Below are positions 1 to 7,832 of a stretch of 64,000 nucleotides of DNA, piece after piece. The stretch is from NCBI RefSeq assembly GCF_011806525.1, contig NZ_JAAVKI010000005.1, positions 62,001 through 126,000 of the forward strand, given 5' to 3'. Numbering within the stretch: position 1 is the stretch's first letter; every line of letters starts with the position of its first letter. A model generated the notes under the pieces. That model saw only the letters and a list, made by a program, of their open reading frames with translations, ran no database searches and was not told the origin of the DNA. The DNA is from Thalassospira sp. HF15. GTDB lineage: Bacteria > Pseudomonadota > Alphaproteobacteria > Rhodospirillales > Thalassospiraceae. Both the position numbers and the translations under genes were made by a program.

Positions 1-1
1 G

Positions 2-454
2 GTCGTGTTCATTCTGGTGGGCGCTGGCACGACATTCTCGTTCGTGATTTCCTTTGCCCAGATCCCGCAACATGTGATTGGGGCGCTCGGACTTGAAGGG
101 GCGAACCCCTACATCATTTTGGCCGCGATTTGCATTGCCTTCTTCATCGGTTGCATGTTCGTTGACCCGATTGTAGTCATTCTGGTACTGACGCCGATCT
201 TCATGCCGCTTGTCAATGCGGCTGGTCTGGACCCGGTTCTTGTCGGTACGCTGGTCACACTTCAGGTCGCTATTGGCTCTGCCACACCCCCGTTCGGGTG
301 TGACATCTTTACGGCCATAGCGATCTTCAGGCGACCCTATGCCGAGGTCATCCGTGGAACGCCGCCCTTCATCTTCATGCTGCTGCTTGCAGCGGTGATT
401 TTGATCTTCGTTCCGCAGATCGCGCTGTTCCTGCCAGAGCTTGCCTTCCACTGA
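2..454 (+). CDS. uehC: TRAP transporter large permease (DctM family), C-terminal part, probable UehC
   Basis: Only the last ~150 residues are present; the frame stays open to the window edge, so the start lies upstream. The visible part is very hydrophobic, with about four membrane segments, and carries the DctM-type stretch SATPPFGCDIF, close to the TPPF motif of this family. DctM subunits form the inner-membrane channel of TRAP importers and work with a DctQ subunit and a periplasmic binding protein. The gene is followed 108 bp downstream by the hydroxyectoine/ectoine catabolic genes in the same direction. In known marine ectoine users the UehABC TRAP system sits in this position, so assignment to ectoine uptake is inference from context. 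Confidence 0.8.
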   Translation, partial: VVFILVGAGTTFSFVISFAQIPQHVIGALGLEGANPYIILAAICIAFFIGCMFVDPIVVILVLTPIFMPLVNAAGLDPVLVGTLVTLQVAIGSATPPFGCDIFTAIAIFRRPYAEVIRGTPPFIFMLLLAAVILIFVPQIALFLPELAFH

Positions 455-514
455 TCAGGCTTTGGCCCGCAATTTCCGGGTTCGCCCGGAAGCACATTTG
501 AAAATTTGAAAACG

Positions 515-544
515 GGGTCGTCCCAGGATTTATCGGGACGACCC
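515..544 (+). other. RNA hairpin between TRAP permease and eutA
   Basis: A perfect 10-bp stem (GGGTCGTCCC at 515-524, GGGACGACCC at 535-544) with a 10-nt loop lies between the permease stop and the eutA ribosome binding site. No T-run follows, so it looks more like an mRNA-stabilising or processing hairpin than a full terminator. Confidence 0.55.
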
Positions 545-561
545 GCCTTCTGGAGTTCAGG

Positions 562-1365
562 ATGATGTCCGTATCCCGTGCGGTCACGCCAGAGCCGGTA
601 GATGTGCCGTATTCTCCTGCCCCTGTTGGACCGGCAGGGCGGATCGGCCTGATCACGCTGGCAACCGATTTCAACAGCGAGGATGACCTGCGCGCCATCC
701 TGCCGGGTGACCTGCGCCTGTTCACCACGCGCATTGAAAACGCCAATCCGGTCACGGTTGAAAACCTGCAATCGATGGCAGCCGACCTGCCGCGCGCGGC
801 CAAAACCCTGTTGCCGGGATATGGCGTCGACGTTGCCATTTTTGGCTGCACATCAGGCACCGCTGTTACCGGATCAGACAAGATCGCAGCCCTTATCAAT
901 GAAGGCATGCCAGGCACAAAGGTCACCAATCCGCTTCTGGCCAGTGAAATGGCTCTCCGTGCCGTCGGGGCGCAAAAAATTGCCATCCTGACCCCGTATG
1001 TTCCCGATGTGACGAAATCCGTCGCCGATGAGTTTTCCGCCAAGGGGTTTGATGTCACCCGCGTGATGGGCTTTGGCCTTGATAATGATTTTGACATGAC
1101 CGCCTTGCCGCCCGAGGCCATTCTGCAGGGCGCGCTTAAGGTCGACACGCCTGATGCAGATGCGGTGTTTATATCCTGCACAGCCATCCGGTCAGCCGAA
1201 ATCATCCATGAGGCCGAACGCCGACTTCAAAAGCCTGTGATCACAAGCAATCAGGCCCTTGTCTGGCACGCATTAAAACTGATTGAGTACAAAAAGCCGA
1301 TCACGGGGTTTGGCACCCTGTTTGATCAGGCTCCGCAACCAACGAACGAAGTCGAGGTCCCATGA
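562..1365 (+). CDS. eutA: EutA, arylmalonate decarboxylase/Asp-Glu racemase-like protein of hydroxyectoine use
   Basis: The 267-aa protein has two cysteine motifs typical of the Asp/Glu racemase and arylmalonate decarboxylase fold: FGCTSGT (Cys96) and FISCTAIRS (Cys206). EutA with EutB and EutC is proposed to convert hydroxyectoine to ectoine in the cytoplasm; the exact step of EutA is not settled. The ATG at 562 has GGAG at 552-555, and a second ATG follows directly at 565. The stop overlaps the start of eutB (ATGA), so the two are translationally coupled. The assignment rests on the family plus the complete eutABC-doeAB order, which is diagnostic. Confidence 0.88.
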   Translation: MMSVSRAVTPEPVDVPYSPAPVGPAGRIGLITLATDFNSEDDLRAILPGDLRLFTTRIENANPVTVENLQSMAADLPRAAKTLLPGYGVDVAIFGCTSGTAVTGSDKIAALINEGMPGTKVTNPLLASEMALRAVGAQKIAILTPYVPDVTKSVADEFSAKGFDVTRVMGFGLDNDFDMTALPPEAILQGALKVDTPDADAVFISCTAIRSAEIIHEAERRLQKPVITSNQALVWHALKLIEYKKPITGFGTLFDQAPQPTNEVEVP

Positions 1366-2351
1366 AAGACCCCATCACATTTGCTGATGTTCTTTCTGCC
1401 CGTAAAAACATTGCGGATCATGTCATTCACACACCGCTCCGCCCGTCAGCAAGCCTGACAGACCGTGTCGGCAGCCCGGTGTGGCTCAAATGCGAACAGC
1501 AACAATATACCGGCAGCTTCAAGCTGCGCGGGGCGGCCAATGCCGTGCTGCGTCTGAGCGAAGAAGAAAAGGCCAAAGGTGTGGTTGGCGTTTCCACGGG
1601 CAACTATGGCCGGGCGCTGGCTTATGCGGCGCGCAATGCCGGGGTCCGGTCCGTCATCTGCATGTCCGAACTGGTCCCGCAAAACAAGGTCGATGGCATC
1701 CGCGCTCAGGGGGCCGAGGTCCGCATCATCGGCCAGTCACAGGACGAAGCCCAGCATGAAGTCGACAGACTGGTCAAAGAAGAAGGCATGATCATGCTGC
1801 CGCCCTTTGACCATGCTGATGTCATTGCCGGTCAAGGCACCCTTGGTCTTGAAATCATCGAAGCCCTTCCCGAAGTGGACACCTTGTTGGTGCCCTTGTC
1901 CGGCGGCGGGTTGCTGGCTGGTGTGGCGCTGGTTGCGAAATCAGTCAATCCGATGATCCGGGTCGTTGGGATCACCATGGAACGTGGCTGTGCGATGATC
2001 ACCAGTCTGCAGGAAGGCAAACCAACCGCGGTCAAGGAACTGCCAACACTGGCAGACAGCCTTGGTGGCGGTATTGGTGAAAACAACCAGTACACATTTG
2101 ATATGTGCGGCGATCTGACCGACGATTTCGTGCTGGTCAACGAAGCCCAGATCGCCGATGGCATCCGGGCGGCATACCTTGATGATCAACAGGTGGTCGA
2201 GGGGTCCGGTGCCGTGGGTATTGCGGCCCTTCGTGCCGGTCTGGTTGACAATCCGGGCCGCACCGTGGTGCTGGCGACCGGCTGCAATATCGACATGGAC
2301 CTGCATAAACGCATTGTCGGCGGCGAAGACGTCGACCTGATGGCGGAGTAA
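1362..2351 (+). CDS. eutB: EutB, PLP-dependent threonine dehydratase-like enzyme
   Basis: The 329-aa protein is a fold-type II PLP enzyme. Lys54 in GSFKLRG is the expected Schiff-base lysine, and the phosphate-binding glycine loop SGGGLLAG lies at 180-187. It is close to threonine/serine dehydratases in length and motifs, but its place between eutA and eutC points to the eutB branch, proposed to act on hydroxyectoine as a dehydratase. Its ATG overlaps the eutA stop by 4 nt and eutC begins 4 nt after its stop, so this is one transcript. Confidence 0.88.
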   Translation: MKDPITFADVLSARKNIADHVIHTPLRPSASLTDRVGSPVWLKCEQQQYTGSFKLRGAANAVLRLSEEEKAKGVVGVSTGNYGRALAYAARNAGVRSVICMSELVPQNKVDGIRAQGAEVRIIGQSQDEAQHEVDRLVKEEGMIMLPPFDHADVIAGQGTLGLEIIEALPEVDTLLVPLSGGGLLAGVALVAKSVNPMIRVVGITMERGCAMITSLQEGKPTAVKELPTLADSLGGGIGENNQYTFDMCGDLTDDFVLVNEAQIADGIRAAYLDDQQVVEGSGAVGIAALRAGLVDNPGRTVVLATGCNIDMDLHKRIVGGEDVDLMAE

Positions 2352-2355
2352 CCCG

Positions 2356-3348
2356 ATGCCCACGATCAGAATTCTGACCGAAACCGACCTGCGCAAGGTC
2401 ATTGATCTGGACATGGATGCCATTGACTGCGTCGAAGGCGCATTCAAGGCCCTTGCCACACAGGATGTCCGCATGCCGCCGATCCTGCGTCTGGATATTG
2501 ACGAATATAATGGCGAGGTCGATGTCAAAACCGCTTATGTCCCGGGCATCGACAGCTTCGCGATCAAGATCAGCCCGGGCTTCTTTGACAATCCCAAACT
2601 CGGTCTGCCATCGGTCAACGGTTTGATGAACCTGTTTTCATCAAAGACCGGCCTGCTTGAGGCCGTCTTGCTCGATAACGGCTATCTGACCGATGTGCGC
2701 ACGGCTGCGGCCGGTGGCGTTGCCGCCAAACATCTGGCCCGCGAAGATGCCAAACATGCCGCTGTCTTTGGCGCCGGTGTTCAGGCACGCCTGCAGCTCA
2801 AGGCACTGACACTGGTGCGCGACATTACATCCGCCACCATCTGGGCGCGCGATATCGCCAAGGCCGAAGAATGCGCGAAAAAGGCATCCCTTGAACTGGG
2901 CATTCCGGTGACCGCGACCGATGATGGCAAGGATGCGGCAAGCAATGCCGACATTATCGTCACCACGACGCCTGCGCGCGAACCGGTCCTCATGGCCGAC
3001 TGGGTCCAGCCGGGGACCCATGTGACCGCGATGGGATCAGACGCAGAACACAAAAACGAAATTGATCCTGCCCTGATCGGGCAGGCTGATCTTTATGTCA
3101 GCGACAGTCAGGCGCAGACGTGTATCCTTGGCGAACTGCATCACGCCATGGATGCCGGTATTGTGTCCTCAGACGCGACATTGCCCGAACTCGGCCAGAT
3201 CATCGCCAAATCCTTGACCGGCAGAACTTCTGCGGGTCAGATTACGGTTTGTGATTTGACCGGAACCGGTGTCCAGGACACCGCAATCGCCACCCTCGCC
3301 CGTCACCGCTGCGATGCAGCCGGTGCAGGGGTCGAGATTAATTCGTAA
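2356..3348 (+). CDS. eutC: EutC, ornithine cyclodeaminase/mu-crystallin family oxidoreductase
   Basis: The 330-aa protein belongs to the ornithine cyclodeaminase/mu-crystallin family. It has a Rossmann dinucleotide site around AVFGAGVQARLQ (GAGVQA at 139-144), an early conserved Lys71 and the family block DVRTAAAGG near 113-121. In the eutABC set it is proposed to reduce the intermediate formed by EutB to ectoine. That role is inherited from context, since the family also includes true cyclodeaminases and ketimine reductases. The gene directly follows eutB, and doeA begins 57 bp later behind a GGAGG sequence. Confidence 0.86.
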   Translation: MPTIRILTETDLRKVIDLDMDAIDCVEGAFKALATQDVRMPPILRLDIDEYNGEVDVKTAYVPGIDSFAIKISPGFFDNPKLGLPSVNGLMNLFSSKTGLLEAVLLDNGYLTDVRTAAAGGVAAKHLAREDAKHAAVFGAGVQARLQLKALTLVRDITSATIWARDIAKAEECAKKASLELGIPVTATDDGKDAASNADIIVTTTPAREPVLMADWVQPGTHVTAMGSDAEHKNEIDPALIGQADLYVSDSQAQTCILGELHHAMDAGIVSSDATLPELGQIIAKSLTGRTSAGQITVCDLTGTGVQDTAIATLARHRCDAAGAGVEINS

Positions 3349-3405
3349 CAACAAAAGGAAAATGGGTCAGGTAGCTGAAACCCCGCCTTTATCTGGAGGC
3401 CTGCG

Positions 3406-4587
3406 ATGAGCCAGGTAGAACTGAATTTCACGCGTGAGGAATACGCCGAACGCCTGGAGAAAACCAAAAAAGCCATGGTGGAAAAGGGCATCGATCTTCT
3501 GATCGTGACCGATCCGTCAAATATGGCCTGGCTGACCGGCTATGACGGCTGGTCGTTCTATGTCCATCAATGTGTGCTGGTACCGATAGAAGATGACCCG
3601 ATCTGGTTCGGGCGTTCGCAGGATGCCAACGGGGCGAAACGTACGGTCTATATGCCACATGACCGCATCATCCCGTATGCGGATTACTATGTGCAATCGA
3701 CCACCCATCACCCGATGGACTACCTTGCCGAGGTGATTGAACATCGCGGCTGGGCGACGCGTCGCATTGGTGTTGAAATGGATAACTACTATTTCTCGGC
3801 CAAGGCGTTTCTCCAGCTCCAGACGCATTTGCCTGATGCCAAGTTTTCCGACGCCACAGCCCTTGTAAACTGGCAGCGTGCCGTAAAATCCGAGACCGAG
3901 ATTTTCTATATGCGCCAGGCGGCCCGCATTGTCGAAAACATGCATGAGCGCATTTTTGAAATCGTCGAACCGGGCATGAAAAAGAACGAACTGGTGGCGG
4001 AAATCTTCCGTACCGGCATCGCCGGTGTGGACGGGATTGGGGGTGACTATCCGGCGATTGTGCCGCTTCTGCCGTCTGGCCAGGATGCCAGCGCCCCGCA
4101 CCTGACCTGGGATGAAAAACCCATTCCGGCAGATGCCGGGACCTTCTTTGAAATTGCCGGCTGTTTCCGCCGCTACCACGCGCCGCTGTCACGCACGATC
4201 TATCTTGGCGATCCGGACCAGCGGTTCCTTGATGCTGAAAGTGCCCTGATCGAAGGTCTTCAGGCCGGTCTTGAAGCGGCCAAACCGGGCAATGTCTGCG
4301 AAGATATCGCCAATGCCTTCTTTGGGGTCTTGCAGAAATACGGCATCGAAAAGGACAGCCGCTGTGGCTATCCGATCGGGCTTTCCTATCCGCCAGACTG
4401 GGGCGAACGCACCATGAGTTTGCGTCCGGGTGACCGCACCGTTTTGGAACCGGGCATGACATTCCACTTCATGCCGGGCCTGTGGTTCGATGACTGGGGG
4501 ATCGAGATCACCGAAAGCATGATGATCACCGAAACCGGGTCGAAAACCCTGACCAGTTATCCCCGTCAGCTGTTTGTCAAAAACTGA
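3406..4587 (+). CDS. doeA: DoeA (EutD), ectoine hydrolase
   Basis: The 393-aa protein has the creatinase/prolidase (M24) layout: an N-terminal domain followed by a pita-bread domain from about residue 160. DoeA opens the ectoine ring to N-acetyl-L-2,4-diaminobutyrate in the cytoplasm. The family length of about 400 aa matches. The catalytic domain lacks the full metal-ligand set of true aminopeptidases, as is common for this branch; this was judged by eye. The start ATG has TCTGGAGG 7-14 nt upstream. It is followed by a 108-bp gap with two hairpins before doeB. Confidence 0.9.
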   Translation: MSQVELNFTREEYAERLEKTKKAMVEKGIDLLIVTDPSNMAWLTGYDGWSFYVHQCVLVPIEDDPIWFGRSQDANGAKRTVYMPHDRIIPYADYYVQSTTHHPMDYLAEVIEHRGWATRRIGVEMDNYYFSAKAFLQLQTHLPDAKFSDATALVNWQRAVKSETEIFYMRQAARIVENMHERIFEIVEPGMKKNELVAEIFRTGIAGVDGIGGDYPAIVPLLPSGQDASAPHLTWDEKPIPADAGTFFEIAGCFRRYHAPLSRTIYLGDPDQRFLDAESALIEGLQAGLEAAKPGNVCEDIANAFFGVLQKYGIEKDSRCGYPIGLSYPPDWGERTMSLRPGDRTVLEPGMTFHFMPGLWFDDWGIEITESMMITETGSKTLTSYPRQLFVKN

Positions 4588-4602
4588 CCCACAAAACCGT
4601 TC

Positions 4603-4683
4603 CGCACGTCATGACATAACAGTCATGGCGTGCGCTACCACACGCCACAGCCTGACGACGACGGTCGCGAAGTCAGGCTTTTT
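4603..4683 (+). terminator. Tandem hairpins in the doeA-doeB gap, the second terminator-like
   Basis: The first hairpin pairs CGCACGTCATGAC (4603-4615) with GTCATGGCGTGCG (4622-4634), with one G-U. The second pairs AGCCTGAC (4649-4656) with GTCAGGCT (4672-4679) and runs straight into five T residues (4679-4683). The doeB Shine-Dalgarno AAGGA (4684-4688) starts right after the T-run. This could be partial termination or attenuation inside the ectoine operon. Confidence 0.6.
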
Positions 4684-4695
4684 AAGGATACGACC

Positions 4696-5694
4696 ATGAC
4701 AAAACCATCACCCATCAGCCCGACGATCCCGCTTGATCAGGATGGCATCCACCACGGCTTTTTGAAGCTTCCCTATTCGCGCGATGATTCCGCGTGGGGG
4801 GCCGTGATGATCCCGATCACTGTCATTCGCAATGGCAATGGCCCGACGGCCCTTTTGACCGGTGGCAACCATGGCGATGAATATGAAGGCCTGGTCTCGC
4901 TGTTCAAACTGGCAGAATCGCTCTCGGCCGGGGAGATCAATGGCCGTGTGATCATTCTACCGGCCATGAACTATCCGGCGTTTCGCAATGCATCGCGGAC
5001 CTCGCCGATTGATGCGGGCAACATGAACCGGTCGTTCCCGGGCAAGCCCGATGGCACGGTCACGCAAAAGATTGCCGATTACATTTTCCGCTATCTCGTG
5101 CCCGAAGCCGATATCGTCCTTGATATCCATTCCGGCGGCAAGACGCTTGATTTCATTCCGTTCTCAGCCGTTCACGTCCTGCCCGACAAGGAACAGGAAG
5201 CCCGCTGTGTCGCGGCCATGAAGGCATTCGGCGCGCCTTATTCGATGATGATGCTCGAACTCGATGCGGTCGGCATGTTTGACACCGTCGTCGAAGAAGC
5301 TGGCAAAACCTTTGTCACCACCGAACTTGGTGGGGGTGGTTCGACCACCGCCGAACGTGTTGCAATTGCGGATCGCGGTGTGCGCAACATCCTGATCCAT
5401 GCCGGTATCCTTGGCGGTGAACTTGAACCCTCCCCGACCGGGACGATCATGCTCGATATGCCCGACGACACCTGCTTTATCGCATCCGAGGCCAGCGGCC
5501 TGTACGAGCCCTGCGTCGATCTGGGGGATCGGGTTGAAAAGGGTGATCTGATTGCGCGCATCTATGATGTTGAACGCACCGGCACCCCGCCGCGCGAATA
5601 TTATGCCCCACGCGCGGGCATCGTATCGTGCCGTCACTTCCAGGGCCTGATCAAAACCGGTGACTGTCTGATTGTGATTGCCGAGGTGCTCTGA
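4696..5694 (+). CDS. doeB: DoeB (EutE), N-acetyl-L-2,4-diaminobutyrate deacetylase
   Basis: The 332-aa protein belongs to the succinylglutamate desuccinylase/aspartoacylase zinc carboxypeptidase family. Zinc ligands are visible as GGNHGDEYEG (His59, Glu62) and DIHSGG (His145), with the substrate-binding NMNRSFPG at 109-116. DoeB removes the acetyl group from the DoeA product to give L-2,4-diaminobutyrate. The ATG at 4696 is preferred because AAGGA lies at 4684-4688; the frame is open 66 bp further up, but that stretch overlaps the hairpin and has no ribosome binding site. The regulator gene follows 2 nt after the stop. Confidence 0.9.
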   Translation: MTKPSPISPTIPLDQDGIHHGFLKLPYSRDDSAWGAVMIPITVIRNGNGPTALLTGGNHGDEYEGLVSLFKLAESLSAGEINGRVIILPAMNYPAFRNASRTSPIDAGNMNRSFPGKPDGTVTQKIADYIFRYLVPEADIVLDIHSGGKTLDFIPFSAVHVLPDKEQEARCVAAMKAFGAPYSMMMLELDAVGMFDTVVEEAGKTFVTTELGGGGSTTAERVAIADRGVRNILIHAGILGGELEPSPTGTIMLDMPDDTCFIASEASGLYEPCVDLGDRVEKGDLIARIYDVERTGTPPREYYAPRAGIVSCRHFQGLIKTGDCLIVIAEVL

Positions 5695-5696
5695 AC

Positions 5697-6188
5697 ATGA
5701 TCAGGCTTGATGAGCTGGATCTGAAAATCCTCAAAACCCTGCAACGCGAAGGGCGCATCACCAAGGTCAAACTGGCCGAGGCGGTGAACCTTTCGCCAAG
5801 CCCGTGTTGGGAACGGCTCAAACGCCTCGAAGATCTTGGCGTCATTTCGGGCTATCACGCCCATATCAATCTGGAAAAGCTGGTCAAACCAACACTGGTT
5901 CTGACCGAAATCACGCTCCGTCATCACCAGCATGACGATTTCCAGATTTTTGAACGCGCCGTTCAGGATATCCCCGAAATCGTCGAATGCTACGCGCTGG
6001 GCGGCGGGGTGGACTACATGATCAAGGTGCTCTGTCATGACGTTGATGCCTATCAGCGCATGATCGATGGCCTTTTGGTGTCCAATATCGGCATCGACCG
6101 GTATTTCACCTATATCGTCACCAAAAAGGTCAAAACCACGCCGATTCCGCCAATCGAAAATCTGGTCGCCCCGCCAGAACGCAAGTAA
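5697..6188 (+). CDS. Lrp/AsnC-family regulator of the ectoine cluster (AsnC/DoeX type)
   Basis: The 163-aa protein has an N-terminal winged helix-turn-helix (residues ~5-60, LDELDLKILKTLQREGRIT) and a C-terminal Lrp ligand-binding domain. It is the last gene of the eut-doe operon, two bases after doeB. AsnC/DoeX proteins in this position bind ectoine catabolites such as diaminobutyrate derivatives and tune the operon; that function is transferred from the family. No MocR-type EnuR gene is present in the window, so that second regulator, if it exists, lies upstream. Confidence 0.85.
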   Translation: MIRLDELDLKILKTLQREGRITKVKLAEAVNLSPSPCWERLKRLEDLGVISGYHAHINLEKLVKPTLVLTEITLRHHQHDDFQIFERAVQDIPEIVECYALGGGVDYMIKVLCHDVDAYQRMIDGLLVSNIGIDRYFTYIVTKKVKTTPIPPIENLVAPPERK

Positions 6189-6210
6189 CCGTCAAAACCG
6201 GCAACAGACA

Positions 6211-6242
6211 AAAAAACGGGGCAGGATATACTTCCTGCCCCG
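6211..6242 (-). terminator. Intrinsic terminator, minus strand, for the amidase/TRAP operon
   Basis: A 10-bp stem (CGGGGCAGGA 6217-6226, TCCTGCCCCG 6233-6242) is flanked by six A residues at 6211-6216, which become a U-run on the minus strand. It ends the leftward operon and may also stop the rightward asnC transcript. Confidence 0.8.
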
Positions 6243-6282
6243 AAGTTTGGCTTGCATCCAGAGAGAGTTATCCCCCTTTGGA

Positions 6283-6468
6283 TCAGTGTTTGTCTTCCTT
6301 GTGGCCCATGGCGACATGCCACATATCCCATCCGGCAAGCCCCACCGTCAGCGCCACCATGACCGCAAGGTCAAAGCGGGTAACATAGCCCACAAGAATG
6401 CCGACAAATCCAACAAGAACGGCAAAAGCCAGAAGTGCCATGGCACGGTTCAAAAGACTGTTTTCCAT
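6283..6468 (-). CDS. Small two-helix membrane protein
   Basis: The 61-aa protein has two membrane segments (about residues 8-27 and 33-50) and a charged His/Lys/Asp/Glu tail. Its ATG overlaps the amidase stop (TAATG), so it is translationally coupled and lies at the end of the TRAP-amidase operon, just before a terminator. I do not recognise a family. The coupling and the even coding bias support a real gene. It could be a small partner of the transporter, but nothing in the sequence proves this. Confidence 0.65.
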   Translation of the reverse strand: MENSLLNRAMALLAFAVLVGFVGILVGYVTRFDLAVMVALTVGLAGWDMWHVAMGHKEDKH

Positions 6469-7820
6469 TATGCGTTCTCCTGACTGTTAAGATGTGATTT
6501 CAACCAGTTCGCGGTCCGCATCAACCGTGCATCGTCGCCAACCCGACCAACAAGCTGTACGCCCATTGGCATGCCGTTTTGCGACCATAAAAGCGGAATG
6601 GTCACAGCCGGCGTGCCGCAGAACGTCCAAAGCCCGTTAAAGATCGGGTTGCCGGTCGTCTGAAGGTTGGCTGGTGCCGGGCCCGTGGCGGCAGGGGTGA
6701 TGATCGCATCACAGCGATTAAACACTTCGTCGAGCCCGGCATTCAGCACCTTGCGCCAGTCAAGGGCAGCCAGATAGTCACGCGCCTTGACGTCATTGCC
6801 TTTGTCGATGGCATCACAAATTTCCGGCGACAGCTGATCCCGACCGCGCTTTTCATAGCCGTAATAATCCTTGGCCATTTCGGCAAAGTTGATCCGGGCC
6901 CGCAGGGCATTGGCATCTTCGAACGCCTTTGGCAAAGGGGCCTCGAAGCATTGATCGCCGAGCATTTCAGTAATTTCGCGAAACGCCGCAACGGTTTCCT
7001 CGTCTGCCACCTCGTCAAATTGCGGCGGCCGGACAAAGGCAAACATCGGGGTGACCAACGGATCGCTTTTGGCAACATCGACCAATCGTGGCGTCGGGCT
7101 TGGGCTTGTCGCCGGATCACCCGCGTCATAGCCAAACAGGCTTTCGGCCACCATCGCCGCCCCGGTAACCGAGTTGGCGAAAACACCGATGGTATCAAGC
7201 GTCGGGCTTTGACTGAGAACCCCGGTACGGGCGATTGCACCAAACGTCGGCTTGAAACCAACCACCCCGCAAAATGACGCCGGGCGAATAACCGACCCAC
7301 CGGTTTGCGTCCCCACCGCAAGCGGCACCATCGCCGCGGCAACGGCAGCTGCCGATCCGGCCGATGATCCCCCCGGGGTGTGGTCCGGGTTGTGCGGATT
7401 ATGGGTCTTGGACGGATGCATGAAGGCAAGTTCGGTCGAAACCGTCTTTCCCATGATAATCGCCCCTGCCGCCTTAAGCCGCGATACCAGAACCGCGTCC
7501 TCGTCGGGCACACGCCCCTTATCAAGGACGGTCCCGTTTTCGGTCGGGATTTTGGCGGTATCGATGACGTCTTTCAGACCCACCGGAAGTCCATGCAGCG
7601 GACCAATCGGGGCGCCTGATTGCCGTCTGGCATCAAGGGCACGCGCCTGTGCAATCGCATGATCACTGTCAAGCCACGCCCATGCCTGAACCTGGGGTTC
7701 GACTTCGGCAATGCGTGCCAGGCAGGCCTCGACATATTCAACCGCGCGCACCGCCCCGCTGGCAAGGCGGTCGCGCAGTTCGACAACATCAAGTGTCAGT
7801 AACGGGTTGATACTACTCAT
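6468..7820 (-). CDS. Amidase-signature family hydrolase
   Basis: The 450-aa protein has the complete Ser-cisSer-Lys triad of amidase-signature enzymes: Lys83 in GLKDVIDT, Ser152 in the Gly/Ser-rich GGSSAGS, and Ser176 in TQTGGSVIRPA. The spacing equals that of malonamidase E2 (93 and 24 residues). It hydrolyses an amide bond, but the substrate cannot be read from sequence. A GTG one codon earlier is possible; the ATG at 7820 is preferred because GGGGAAGAA lies just upstream. It is directly downstream of TRAP dctM in the same operon, so an imported amide or carboxamide acid is a reasonable guess. GatA is unlikely because no gatB or gatC is nearby. Confidence 0.88.
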   Translation of the reverse strand: MSSINPLLTLDVVELRDRLASGAVRAVEYVEACLARIAEVEPQVQAWAWLDSDHAIAQARALDARRQSGAPIGPLHGLPVGLKDVIDTAKIPTENGTVLDKGRVPDEDAVLVSRLKAAGAIIMGKTVSTELAFMHPSKTHNPHNPDHTPGGSSAGSAAAVAAAMVPLAVGTQTGGSVIRPASFCGVVGFKPTFGAIARTGVLSQSPTLDTIGVFANSVTGAAMVAESLFGYDAGDPATSPSPTPRLVDVAKSDPLVTPMFAFVRPPQFDEVADEETVAAFREITEMLGDQCFEAPLPKAFEDANALRARINFAEMAKDYYGYEKRGRDQLSPEICDAIDKGNDVKARDYLAALDWRKVLNAGLDEVFNRCDAIITPAATGPAPANLQTTGNPIFNGLWTFCGTPAVTIPLLWSQNGMPMGVQLVGRVGDDARLMRTANWLKSHLNSQENA

Positions 7821-7832
7821 CACATTCTTCCC

